NCBI RefSeq assembly: GCF_030272615.1
Contig: NC_081412.1
Location: 40,726,791-40,790,790, forward strand
From: Cryptomeria japonica
Taxonomy: Eukaryota; Streptophyta; Pinopsida; Cupressales; Cupressaceae
Direction of reading: 5' to 3'
DNA: 64,000 nt
How positions within the stretch are numbered: position 1 is the stretch's first letter; each line of letters opens with the position of its first letter. Shown here one piece after another: positions 46,069 to 59,102 of this stretch. Below the pieces are notes generated by a model. The model made no database searches. It was not told where the DNA came from and saw only the letters and a program-made list of their open reading frames with translations. Both the position numbers and the translations under genes were made by a program.

Positions 46069-46150
46069 ATTCAACCCCCGGAGATTCCCTTCACTTCTCT
46101 TGTAAGAATCAAGACAAAAAGATTATAGACCCCCCGTCCCACCGGTAAAG

Positions 46151-46157
46151 CTTTATA
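46151..46157 (-). promoter_or_regulatory. TATA-box candidate of ATL gene 2
   Basis: The minus strand reads CCTTATAAAGC, about 83 bp upstream of the start codon. Sequence and distance fit a plant core promoter with a short leader. Confidence 0.4.
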
Positions 46158-46649
46158 AGGTTGTAAGTTATTATTAACCATGAGGGGCAATTCTAAATTG
46201 TAATACGTCATACGATATGCTTTGCCACCTCAAGATCAAGAAGATTAGATACGATTTTGATGGAATGAGGAGGATTAGGATGAATGAGCACCTCATAGAA
46301 TTGTCATGAAAGCAAGTAATCAAAAACGTCATAGGTCATAGGATTACTGTTGCTTCAATCATTCACTTTAAATTTTCTGTTCAAGTGGTTCATCTTTTCT
46401 TAATCGGCCACAAAATATAATATGAGAAAATAAGAATGGTTGTGTAGTAATTCGTTTTTGTTTTTGAAATATACTTGAAAGTAGATATTTGGTTTGTGTC
46501 AGTAGTTTTGTAAAGTTACTGTTTAGGTTTATAATAGAGAATTTGTATTCTCGAAAAAGATGCCATAATTTCAAATTTTTTAAGGATAGGGTATGTATGC
46601 CTCGCATTTGAAGTACAGTGAGATGTCTATTGCATATTGTATCGAGTAG

Positions 46650-47105
46650 TCTCGTATGCTTAAGTCATATGTAGACCCAAAAACAGATTACCCGATATCA
46701 TGAACTATAAAATCAGTCATTTTCGTTCCATTCCAAATATCATGCATTTAATATTCATTGAAGGATAATTAAAAAGTAATGGAAGAGAAAAAAAAATTAA
46801 CCTCATTTACTATAAGTCATATGTAGACCAAAAAAAAGATCTCCCAATATCATGGGCTATAAAAGAATGTATTTCCATTCCATTCCAACTATCATGCATT
46901 CGGTATTTATTTAAATATGATTAAAAAATAATATAAGAAAATAAATAAATTAGTCTTATGTATTATGAGTCATATGTAGACCCAAAAACAAATTAGCCGA
47001 TATCATGGACTAATATAAAAAGAGTTCTTTCATAGTCCATTCCAAATATCGTGCATTCAATGATCATTTTAAAGATAATTAAAAAATAATGGAAGAAAAA
47101 AAATT
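46650..47105 (+). repeat. 152-bp tandem repeat, three units
   Basis: GTCATATGTAGAC starts at 46,664, 46,816 and 46,969, giving a period of 152-153 bp. Shared phrases include CGATATCATG, CCATTCCAAATATC and GCATTCAAT. Non-coding, in the upstream region of ATL gene 2 (about 0.6-1.0 kb from its start). Confidence 0.85.
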
Positions 47106-49780
47106 GGTTGTATATTTGTGTGTGTTTGCTTACTGACATGATCATAGTATGTTGGGATATCGTCCATCAATAAAAGTAGCAATAATCTTGTCTTTATATA
47201 CTTTTATATTTACTAGCATGTGCTTGATTTGTTGACTAAAACTATTTTGTGGTTAGTCTTCATCATTGAAACATGTTTCACAGTAGTAATTGGTTGAGTT
47301 ATGTGTTATTACTTAAGATATAACTTTCACGTACTATATGTAGTACTTAAATATACTTTTAAAGAGATAAAAAAAATATCTAAAGATTTTTTTGGATGTA
47401 TAATTATGAGGGATGTGCTTAGTATTGCATGGCTGTCTTCCATATACAAATAAAGAATAATATTGGTCTTATATACTTCTATAGTTACTGACAAATACTT
47501 GACTTGTTGACTAACACTATTACTATAAAACTAACATTAATCATTTTATTTTTGCATCCAAATCATGAGGTACCCAATATTCTTTTACTTCATCTAATAT
47601 GTTTTACAAATTTATACATAGTCTTATTTAAAAACAATAAAAGTAATTGCTTCAATAAAAAGAATTATTCTTTTAGTTAAAAAAATTGCTAAACTTATAA
47701 AGTTTAACTAGGTGCGAATGCAAAACTAAGAGCTAAACATGTACATAGTTCTAATAGTGAAATAGAGGAAAACATTATCTAGAAATTTGTAGATGATAAC
47801 ATAATAGTGTTAACATAAGATAACCGAGAACAAAACTATACACTAGTTCTACTTTGTCTATTGTTGTGATCTTCTTTGCAGCCCAAATCCTCATGCACAT
47901 CAACATGAGATTAATTCACAAGGCATTGTATTGAGAAAAAGCTTTATTACGATAATGTGAGACTATATATATTTAATTCTTACCTTCTATTGTAATTTAT
48001 ATTTTATGTCTAACTAACATAGAATGCAAAGTTTAATTTCTTATATGGATATTTTATACAAGGATCTATCACTTATTTTTACATTTAGCCTATGAATCCT
48101 AAATAATTTATATATAGAGATAATAATAAAAAAATAAATTCAATAATATGGTTAAGTAGTCTATGTCATCAAGAGCCTGAACAAAAGTGTTAAATGCTTA
48201 TAATTTTCTTTGTAAAATAGAGAGGACATACTATTGGCGTGATCTAATTTTAAAGTAGTATTACCTTTTTCCTACAAAATAGTATCTTATTTGATTTGAT
48301 AACAATGTTTCTCCTAATTTTGAGCATGATTTTGTTTTTTTTACTTTTTAATCATGTAAGATTAATTTTATCTAGTAAGTAAAAGATATATGCTTGCTGA
48401 TTATGTTTGGTATAATAGTCAATCAAGAGTTAGTCTCATACATTATTTAGTATCCTAAATTATAAAGTCCATATCATAGATTTAAACATTGAAGGATTAG
48501 AGACTTTAATTTTTGGAAAAGGTATGTGAGAAATTAAAGAAAAAGTTAAAATTAAATGAAATTTACTCCTTGGTAATTAGTCACTCTTCATGTTTCAACT
48601 TCTTATGTATAATTTTGAGATGTTACATTATGGTTCACCTTTGAGATTGACACAAAAAAAATATGATAAAGTTGGCTTGCAACCATCCCAAATATGTGGA
48701 TGGAAGTAAAAATAATGTAAAACTTGTTGTAGCTATTCATTTTTTAATGTGGAGAATTTATTGATTAGTCATAAAAAACCCTTTACTAATCCTCAAACTA
48801 TTGTAATTTAGATCCAAAGAAGGGGATATAAAGAGTAATTTTCATAAAAGAAGAACCAATGCAAAATTTGAGAAGTTAAATATAAACATAGATTTTGAAG
48901 ATCAAATGATAAAGAAAGGAAAATTTTCACATTGTATTACAAAAAGTTCTTGTTATTTTTAGTTATAATTTATTTCATTAACTCGACAATTTAGTTATGA
49001 TATTCAAATTATGATCCACTATCTTTAAATTTAGATGCCCTTATTAATGTAGATATTTTTATTTTACAATGTTTAAGTCTAGATTTGATAGGACATTTCA
49101 TTTGCATTCGTTTTTAAAAAATAATAATCAATTTAAGAAAAGCAATGCTTTGAATGCGACTTGAATTTAGGTTCTAGGATGAAACAAATAATTTTTTCAA
49201 GGTAAAATTCTTAATGATTACATGTGATTTGGATTTATTTATTCTCTATCATTGGTGTAAGCATAAGGGGAATAAAAGATAAGGTTGTCACATGGAGAGA
49301 TGATGGATTAATAGTGGACATACATTAAAAAATCTTAAAAGTAATTATTTAATGAATTTGAGATGGAAGTCACAAAAAATTTAATAAATGTTATTTTGAG
49401 AATATGACCTTATAATGCTATTAAATATATATTTTTAACAATTTTAGAAAATTGTATTTTCCTTTAAAATAATTTAAACACTATTAATAATACACTTGTA
49501 TATTAGTTGATTTAATTTTTTGTTATAATAAGAACTAATAATATTATAAAATTAAGTCATATTGTAGATCTTTCTTGGTTTAGAATGTGTCAAAGTGAAA
49601 ACGTCTTTTTTAGGTTTAATGAAAGATAGAATATAAAATTGCATAATATAAATCTAATCATTATATGTCATGATTGTTTGGAATGAATCTATAGACACTA
49701 AAAATGTTATCATGAAAGAGTTTTCTAATACTTCAAGTTATCAAAACTATCATACACCTTATTGATTTTCTCAAATATAA
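47106..49780. other. AT-rich spacer
   Basis: No supported gene. TACTTTTATA-/TACTTCTATAGTTACT- phrases repeat weakly between 47,200 and 47,500. Confidence 0.5.
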
Positions 49781-49784
49781 GACA

Positions 49785-49787
<3 letters not shown>

Positions 49788-49827
<40 letters not shown>
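49788..49827. repeat. (AT)n microsatellite, about 20 units
   Basis: Uninterrupted alternating A and T for about 40 bp. Confidence 0.95.
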
Positions 49828-49830
<3 letters not shown>

Positions 49831-50068
49831 GACATATGAATCCAACTTCCTATAAATTACTAGATGCCAAATTTACAAATTATTCACCATTGAATGAATA
49901 TTTATTGAAATTACCGGGTGTGTGCACCAAGATGGTGTGCAAAAAAATGGACACACCCCCAAAAAAACATGAAAAAACACAAAACATGCATGGGGTATTT
50001 TAAATTTTAAAAAACCTCGTATGTGTAACCGAAGCTAAACAACACATGGGATTTAGAGTATACTAATC

Positions 50069-50130
50069 ACGTACGTGGTTTAGAAACTAAAACCCCGTAC
50101 GCAGTTTTAGTTTGTAAACCACGTATACGT
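50069..50130. repeat. Imperfect palindrome (hairpin)
   Basis: Left arm 50,069-50,092 and right arm 50,105-50,130 pair over about 24 bp with one substitution and a 2-base indel, around a 12-bp loop. Each arm carries a CACGTA/ACGTGG core. It could be a miniature fold-back element or a remnant. Confidence 0.6.
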
Positions 50131-50548
50131 TTGTCTGTCAATAAAATTAAAATTAGTAATATGGACTTGTATGCAATTCATTTAGCTTTCCATTAGGTTT
50201 TTCAGTAGGATATATATAAAATATAACATTTAAGTATAAGTGGAATTTCTCTTTTTCTTTTATCTTTGACAAAGAGAAATGCCATTTATACTTTAAGTTT
50301 TATTTTATGTATTTATTGTCAGGATGTTTGAGAGTGGTTCCAAATCTCTAAGAGTTATAATGCAGATTCTAGTTTTTTGAGTATTCTTATAAATTTTAGA
50401 CTTAGTCAAATTTCAGTAATTAGCATACTCATATCAACATTATCTCTCTCATCTCTTCCCTACATTCCCCCCCTCTCTCTTCATTAACCCCTACCTTTTT
50501 GTCTCTTAGGCCTCTCCCTCTCTACTTTCTTCCTTGAAGTAGTCACCG

Positions 50549-51336
50549 ATGAGGAGGGACCTCAAAGAGATCAATCCGGATCGATCAACAAGAGTAACAC
50601 AAAGGAAACACAAAGATATGATGGAGGAAATGCATAACATATTTTTTTATTTCATGAAAATTGATTACAACCAATCGGTAACAATTGGGTTACAACATAA
50701 TCAGCTCATAGGCCTGGTAGAACATACAAATTAGGTCACAATCGGGACCTTGAATCTTAAGATCTATCTTCTATGCACAATCTTACTAATTGATCATTCT
50801 ATTCATTACATTCTAATGCACAATTAAAATTATATATATGATCCAAAGGATCCAGTCAGCCCAAAAAGGGATCAAAACTCGAAGAACAAGACCTAATGTG
50901 TAAAATAAACAAGGTAGGCCTCCGCCAAGAGATTGCTCCGGAAAATCCAAAGGATGAAGTGTAGATCGCAGGAAAATGTTGAACACACGCCAAGGAACAT
51001 CAGAATTGATGCCCAAGGCTCCGCAAGCTTCAGAAGGGGTTTTGGTAGATCACCAAAATAGGTCTAGGTAACTGGTAACAAGAACTGTCAACCGGTAACA
51101 AGAAACTATCAAGGAATCCGATAGCAATATCTTGCCGAAAAGTGATCCAAATGTGATGCGGCCTGGAAATAAGAAATATGATCAAGTATTCAACTAGAAT
51201 CCAACTCCACAGGATCTGGTGAGCCAAAACCAGGACACATAGAAAGAAAAGTTGAAACTACAAACAAAAAGCAAAACATAAAGAAAATGTTTTTTGTTGA
51301 TGCAAGATTTCTATGAACTGGGGATGCTCCTGCATC
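50549..51336 (-). repeat. Element G 3' LTR
   Basis: On the element strand it starts TGATGCAGGAGCATCCCC and ends near CCCTCCTCA. The start resembles that of the F LTR (TGATGCAGGACCAC), suggesting related families. There is no second LTR in the window, so both edges are approximate. Confidence 0.55.
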
Positions 51337-51373
51337 AGACATCCGGGGTTATTGAAAAAGTGAGCCTCTCACT

Positions 51374-52741
51374 TTGCTAGGGTCAGAGGAGAACCAAGGT
51401 GGTCTACCTCTTCCTGAGAAATCCAAGATGAATCTTCAACTAGTCTATCCTTCCACTTCACAAGATACTCCTTATACTAACTGCTCTAGGTACTATGCCA
51501 AATCCTACAGTCCAAAATCTCTTCAATCTGATTTGGTTCCTTCCTGGGCAACTATTTCTCAAAGTCTACAATACACTCCTCACTAAATTCTAGTTCATGA
51601 TACTCATGGAGAGCTGCCATGTTAAACACAAGTGAAATACTCAGACTATCCGATAACTCCACTTCATATGTATTTCTAGAACTGAACTTCCTCAAAATCT
51701 TGCAAGGTCCAAACTTCTTCATCTACAACTTATTATAATTTCCAACTAGGAATCTCTCTTTTCTTAGATATACCATCACTTCATCACCAACTTAAAATTT
51801 TGTATGTCTCCTCTTCTCATCTTCCTTCTCCTTATACTTGTTGTTCATGTCTTCCAAATGTTGCTTAACCTGAATATGCAAGGTTGCCATGTGATTTGCA
51901 AAATCTTCTGCTTTTGAACTTCTTCGATCTTCATTGTTAATGTCTCTCAATTCTGATATACCTCTAGGATGCACTCTGGTAACAATATCAAAAGGTTTTC
52001 TTTTGGTACTCCTATTCACTAAATTGTTGTAGGCAAACTCTACTTGTGCAAGGATCTTGAATCCCAACTTCCGGTTTTATCTCCAACTAAACATCTCAAC
52101 AAGTTTCCCGAGCTCCAGTTAACTACTTATGTTTGTCCATTAGTCTGTGGATGAAAAGTAGAACTGAACTTCAAATCTATCTTCATCTTCTTCCAAAGTG
52201 TTCTCCAAAAATAGCCAACAAATTTAGTGTCTCTGTCTGAAACTATGCGCTTAAGAAATCTATGCAATCTCACTACTTCCTTGAAAAATAGGTCTGCTAC
52301 ATTTAATGCATCTGATGTCTTCTTACAAGGTATGAAATGAGCCATCTTCAAGAATCTATCTACTACCACAAATATAGAATCATTCCCTCACGATGTTTTA
52401 GGCAATCCAAGTACAAAATCCATGCTTATATCCTCTCAAGGTCTTACCGGTACTGTCAAAGGTTTATACAATCCCACATTATGACTACTACCTTTTACAA
52501 ATTGACAAACTCTACAACTTTGCACATACCTCTTAACATCCTTATGAATCTGGGGCCAAAAGTACTGCTCACTCACCAATGCTATTGTTTTGTCAATACC
52601 AAAATGTCCATCTAAACCTCCACAATGTTTATCCTTTATCAGATTCTCCCTCATAGAACTCTTAGGTATGCACAACTGAACTCCTCTGAATAACATCCCA
52701 TCTTGAATGAAGTAATCCAACCACTTGCTTCTATCTACCAT
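51374..52741 (-). pseudogene. Element G integrase and chromodomain remains
   Basis: Read leftward: the zinc-binding region of integrase (about 52,436-52,741; KHCGGLDGHFGIDKTI, CRVCQ), the catalytic core (about 52,127-52,370; [30 protein letters not shown]), the C-terminal part (51,792-52,067) and a chromodomain-like stretch (about 51,380-51,600; EYLVKWKDRL, SSWI). A chromodomain after integrase defines the chromovirus branch of Ty3/gypsy. Confidence 0.8.
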
Positions 52742-53462
52742 AACCAGTTCTCTACATGTGATGCAGGACCACTGGTCTAGTTCTTACCGGTTGGGCAGTT
52801 TTCAATGGAATTGCTTGAGAGCATGGCATTTCTTCATGTTTGAGTTTTTCGTATTGTGGTTTTGTGTTTACTCCCTTCTGTTCATGGTCTTTACCATGTT
52901 CAAGTTTCATAGCATTTAGGTTTGTTTCCGGTAAGATGTGGATTCTAGTATTATCTCGATTGATGTGTTCTTACCGGTTAGCCTGGCTATATGTTGGGTG
53001 AAGATGATTTTAGGTTGCGGTCGATCTCTATGGCTTGTGGATCGTTAAAGGTGTTTCTTTGGGCCTTGGTCGGTATTCCCAGAGGTTTGCACATCATTTT
53101 ATGATTTGGAGATTGTTCATAGTGATTTGAGTCGACGTGTTACTGTTGCACGTTTCATGAATCAGTTGGTCTTTGGTCTGACTTGATTAAGTTTTAATTA
53201 TTTGTAGATAGTATAAATGGAAGCTTGTAAATCATTTGAGAAAGGAGAGAAGTTAGAATATTGAAGACAAAGCTTTGAGATTGAGTGAATATGTAGAACT
53301 GATGAGATTCTGATCTAGTAGGATTGAGGTCGGAAGGTTGAGGTCCATATTAGGATAGAATTGGCAGGCTATTACCAAAAGCCAATTTGATATGAAGATG
53401 ATCTTCGGATCTTGTAATTACATTGTAAGCATTGTTTGTATCCTGGACTGCGATCTAGCATG

Positions 53463-54514
53463 TGTTGGTATTTTGTTATGGTTTTGTCATTGATGTCAAC
53501 ACCTACTAAAACACTAGCACTTTGGAGATCCAGCAACATTCACCGACAAGCAAGTAACTATTGCACAGTTACTGGTATATTGGTACACCGCCAAGATATA
53601 ATGATCACCGACACTTGGAATGGCATGGAAGACACATGGTTATGTCAAAGACATCATCTGGACATCTTGTCCTAGAGTTTTGTTCATTGGTATATTCATA
53701 ATTGCATATTTATTGTTACCGGCAAATAGGTCTAGGGTTACACCGACAGGTTTATCTTTTCCAGATCAACATGGCATGCTATGGAGATGATTAATTATTG
53801 TTGTAAATGTATTAAGCTGACATGTTCAATCGGTTATTGCATCGAATATTATATTGTTTGTAAAATGTTTTTATTGTAATATCTTGTAGAGCCAACCTAC
53901 TAAAATTGGTCTTAAGTTATGGTATAAATGTAAGATCTTATTTGTAAGATCAAATGTGGAATGCGAAAAAGGATTGTGTGAAGGTATATGTGAGATTAAG
54001 AAGAGCTATACATGAAGACATCATTTGAAGGTGAAGCTAGGTTTTTGTGGAAGCATATCAACATTACACCGGTACCGAATCCAACATATGAAGATGCTAT
54101 TTTGTGCAGTACATTCTTATTGGATTTAACCATCCAACTATAGTCAGTGTGACTCCCATTTTATGATTGAGCAGTGAGCTCTAGGCTGTTGGCCTTTCTG
54201 CATGTGTAGACCCCATTTATGTACACTTACTATCTGCAGTAGTATCATCTAATTGTGGGTAAGGTTTCCCACCGTGGTTTTTCCCCTTACAGGGTTTCCA
54301 CGTACAAATATTGGTGTTATGTGTTGTGGATGACCTTGTGTTTATGTTTCATGCACTAATCCTTACCGGTATAGCAATTAACTGTTGTAACTGTCTACCG
54401 ACATACTTAACTGGTTTACTGGTATTAAGCATTAAGTTGGTTAAATTGTTTTTGGTTTAAACTTATTTGACAACTGATTCACCCCCTCCTCTCATTTGTC
54501 TCCAGGACCTAACA
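53463..54514 (+). repeat. Element E 5' LTR
   Basis: Starts TGTTGGTATTTTG, ends GACCTAACA. Contains the tail motif CACCGTGGTTTTTCCCC (54,272-54,288) and one copy of a unit related to the 46-bp repeat of element B. Confidence 0.93.
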
Positions 54515-54570
54515 ATTGGTATCAGAGTGAAGTCCTCTTTTGTAGAATTTTAATAGCTTGATGAGAACCA

Positions 54571-57500
54571 ATGTCTACTAATTATTTCAAAAAGGATAGT
54601 CCTAAACTTGATGGGACCAACTATGGCATATGGAAGATCAGAATGGAGACACATTTGAATTGCATTGGAAAAGACATCTGGGAAGTTACAAAAAATTGTT
54701 ATACTGCTGCTACTCCTGGTCAGCTTAATCCACCTACCTTAGGTAAAGATGAGGAAATAAGCAAGAGAAGCACTTTTGAGCGCATTATCAGATCAACAAA
54801 TCATGGGACTATCAGATAGGTCTATTACTAAAGCTATTTGGGATCATTTGGAAACACTGAATGAAGGAGATTCCATAGTCAAAATTGCAAAACTTGAAAG
54901 CTTCCGAGTTAGGTATGAACATCTGAAAATGGAAGAAGATGAAAGGATTTCTACTTTTATGGAAAGAGTAAATGGAATTGTTTTGGGTGTTAAATGTTGT
55001 GGAGGAACCTTAAGTGAGGATGAAATTGTTTCAAAAGTTTTAAGAGGATTGCCACTGGCATATAAAATGAAAGTCACTACTATAAATGAGTTAAGAACAA
55101 TGCCTAATACATCAGTTACTAGAGATGCATTGATTGGGAAACTTTCAACTTTTGAAATTGAAGAATTTGGTCCTGTTGCTAATATAGAGACAGATTTGGC
55201 CTTTAAAGCATCAACATCATCTGCTCCATCATTTGACAAATCTGATTGGAAAGCCTTTTATGCAAGAGAACTTGAAGAAAGTAGGAAAGAAAATGAAGAA
55301 CTTGAAGCACTATTTGCAAGGAAAATGCCTAAAGGTCCAGTTGGAAGTAAGTATGAAGGTAAAGCACCCTTTAAATGTTTTAACTGCAATAAGATTGGTC
55401 ATATGGCTTCAAGATGCCCTGATAGACATGCTAGACTAAGAGAAGAAGCTAGAAGAACATACAAGCCTAACCCTAAATATCAGAGATACAGATTTAAGAA
55501 GAATAAAGACAAATCTTGTTACATTGTTGATGAAGGTGTGACTGATGATTCTGATGAGGATCCAACAGACAATGGATGGGTTTTTTTTGCTATAACAGAA
55601 GATCAACCGACACCTACTACTCAACCGATAGTATAGGCCCTGGCAGCTAAAGTTGAAGTGAAGGATGAATGGATCATTGATTCAGGATGCTCACATCATA
55701 TGACAAGTGACAAAGGTAAATTCTTGAACTTTCAAGAATACAATGGAGGCTTAGTGAGATTTGGAGATGACAAATCTTGTTCAATCAAAGGTAAGGGTTC
55801 AATATCTCTTGATGGTAAGCATAACACTGACAATGTCTACTATGTTGAAGGATTAAAGCATAATCTTTTGAGTGTTGCTCAATTAGTTGACAAAGGATTT
55901 CAGTTACAATTCAAAAATGGAAAATGCAAAATCATGAACAGAACTGGTTTGGAAATTGCAACCGGTAATTAGACTAGAGGTAATATCTTTCATTTGAATA
56001 ACAGTGAAAATACATGCTTAATTGCACATATAGATGAAAGTTGGTTATGGCACAAGAGACTCTGTCATGTAAACTTTGATTGCATGATAAAGATCAGTAC
56101 TACTAAGGCAGTTAGAGATCTACCTAAAATTGTCAAACCTCAGAATATAGTATGTAAGGAATGTCAATTTGGAAAACAAGTTAGAACTAGTTTCAAAAGT
56201 ATTCCAGAAAAATCAAATAATGCTCTTGATTTGATTCACACTGATTTATGTGGTCCAGCTAGAACTAAAAGCTTACAAGGTGATAGATATTTCATGCTAA
56301 TCATTGATGACTATTCTAGAATGTGTTGGGTTACTTTTCTCAGAGAAAAATAAGAAGCACTTGGAAAGTTCATACTGTTCAAAGCAATGGTTGAAAATGA
56401 AACCGGTAAGAAAATCAAATGTTTAAGATTAGATCAAGGAGGCAAATTTACATCTAGGGATTTTAATACATTTTGTGAAGTGAATGGAATCAGAAGACAA
56501 CTATTAGCACCTCAGACACCACAACAGAATGGAGTTGTTGAAAGGAAAAACAAAACTATCTTGGATGCAGCAAGAAGTATGTTATCAGAATCAAATTTAC
56601 CACATGTGTATTGGAGAGAAGCAGTTAGCACAATGGTCTATACATTTAACAAAGTTCACATCAAAGGTGAAACCGGTAAGACCCCTCATGAACTATGGTT
56701 TGGTAATATTCCTACTCTTAAGTATTTTAGAATTTTTGGAAGTCAATGTTATATCAGAAGAGATGAGTATATTGGAAAATTTGATCCTAGAAGTGATGAA
56801 GGAATATTTCTTGGTTATTCATCTAAGAGAAAAGCATATAGATGTTTTAACAAGAGATTGCAGAAAATTGTTGAGAGTACAAATGTAAAGATTGATGAAC
56901 AATTCAGAGGAACTTCAAGGTATATAGACTCTGAACCGGCAATAGAAATTTTGAAAAATGAACCTACTCTAAATCCACCAGTACAGAATGAAGATCTAGT
57001 TACCCCGGTACCATCTGAGGATTCCATAGTAATTGAGGAACAATAGCAAATTAAGACACCCCGGTATGTAAGACTGAATCACTCTAAAGATCAGATAATT
57101 GGAAACAAGTTTAAAGGAGTTATGACAAGAGGAAGATTGGCAAATGAAGAGGTATGTCTTATTTCTCAAATTGAACCGTCATCTGTTAATGAGGCGTGTG
57201 AAGATAAATTTTGGATTAAAGCTATGGAAGAAGAATTAAAACAAATTGAGAAAAACAACACTTGGACATTAGTTCCCCAACATAAAGATAAAAATATAAT
57301 TGGAACCAAATGGGTATTTAGAAACAAACTTAATGAAGATGGTAAGGTTGTCAGAAATAAAGCAAGACTAGTGTGTAAGGGATATTCTCAGAAAGAAGGA
57401 GTTGATTACAATGAAACCTTTGCACCGGTAGCTAGAATTGAGACAGTTAGATTATTTTTGGCTTTTGCAGCACACAAGAACTACAAAGTTTGTCAAATGG

Positions 57501-58708
57501 ATATTAAATGTGCATTTTTGAATGGAGATCTTGAAGAGGAAGTATACATTGAACAACCTGATGGATTTTCTTTGATAGATGACAATGATATGGTTTGCAG
57601 GTTAAGAAAAGCTCTGTATGGACTAAAACAAGCTCCAAGAGCTTGGTATGCAAGATTGGATAAATATCTTTTAAAGATTGATTTTACTAAAGGAAATGCA
57701 GACAACAATTTATATTATAAAGTAACTAATGATGACATCTTGATTATAGAAGTATTTGTTGATGATATAATCTTTAGAGGAGAAGATGGATTATGTAAGG
57801 AATTTTCTATTAAAATGCAGCAAGAATTTGAAATGTCTATGATTGGAGAAATAAAATTCTTTTTAGGATTGGAGATTTCACAGACTGATAAAGGTATATT
57901 CTTGAGTCAATCCAAATACTTAAAAGAGTTACTAAAAAAATTTGGGATGGAGAACTCTAAACCGGTAAGCACACCTATGACAACAAATGACAAATTATCA
58001 CAAAGGGATGAATCTACACCTGTTAATCCAACTAGATACAAATCTATGATAGGAGGTTTATTGTATTTGAGACAAACCAGACTTGATATTATGAATGCAA
58101 TATGTATTGTTTCTATATTTCAAAGTAATCCTAAAGAAAATAATGAATCAACAATAAAAAGGATTTTTTGGTACTTACAAGGCACTATAAATCTTGGATT
58201 ATGGTATCCTAGAGATGAAAATTTTGAATTATGTGCATACACAGATGCTAATTGGGCAGGAGATGTGGATGATAGAAAAAGCACCACCGGTCAAGCATTC
58301 TTTCTTGGAAACAGATTAGTTTCTTGGTTGAGTAAGAAACAAAGTTGTACATCTTTATCAACAACAGAATCAGAATATGTTGCAGCAACAACTAACTGTA
58401 CACAGGTACTATGGCTTTAGCAAATGTTGAAAGACATAAAGGTAAAATGCAAGGAACCTATTACTATCTATTGTGATAACACTGCAACAATTGATATATC
58501 TAAGAACCTGGTATTACATTCTAAAACCAAACATGTTTCTATCAAATTGAATTTTCTAAGGGAAAAAGTTGAAGCTAAGGAGATAAAACTGGTTTATGTG
58601 AATACTAAAGAGCAGATTGCAGATATTTTCACTAAACCTTTGCCTAAGGAGACTTTTGAATATCTCAGAGATCAGCTTGGAGTCATACCACCATCGGTAG
58701 AGACTTAG
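54571..58708 (+). pseudogene. Element E gag-pol remains
   Basis: Gag starts MSTNYFKKDSPKLDG at 54,571 and includes the zinc knuckle CFNCNKIGHMASRC (about 55,376-55,417). Then come protease (WIIDSGCSHHMTSDKG, about 55,667-55,714), pre-integrase and integrase (about 56,000-57,046; HKRLCHVNFD, IIDDYSRMCW, TPQQNGVVERKN), reverse transcriptase (about 57,200-57,980; [32 protein letters not shown]) and RNase H (about 58,200-58,708; DANWAGDVDDRKSTTG, DIFTKPLPKE). Copia order. FVDDII favours a SIRE-like lineage, not certain. Confidence 0.92.
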
Positions 58709-59102
58709 ATAGTTGATGATTGTCATCAACCGACATAATTAACAGAGAAATCTTTTATTCCGGTCTTTGATGAGGAAGCTACATCTCAGGGGGAGTAGTT
58801 GGTATATTGAATTGATTGGTATTTTGTATATGAACTTGGTTTAATTGTAACTTTGGCATTTGATGTCAAAGGGGGAGAGATATCTATGAAAAAACACATT
58901 ATCTTTTGGAAAGATTGGTATTGAAAAAAAAACTTTGGAAAACACATGTTGCTCCTAGGGGGAGAGATTGTTGTTTAGGAGAGATTATTTTCTGGTTATA
59001 ATCTTTTTGGAGATTGTTGGTTTTTTTGATACTTGGCGTTTCTGTTTTGGCACTTTGATGGTTTTTCCATCTTGTGTTGCCATCAATGCCAAAGGGGGAG
59101 AT

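Noticed and set aside
46069-46074. Two-codon upstream extension of ATL gene 2 starting at TTG
   Set aside because: The first codon is TTG; the next in-frame ATG has an ideal context and gives the normal MGG start seen also in ATL gene 1.
50549-50734. Small plus-strand open frame beginning MRRDLKEINPDRSTR
   Set aside because: Lies antisense within the 3' LTR of element G; no domain and no support as a gene.
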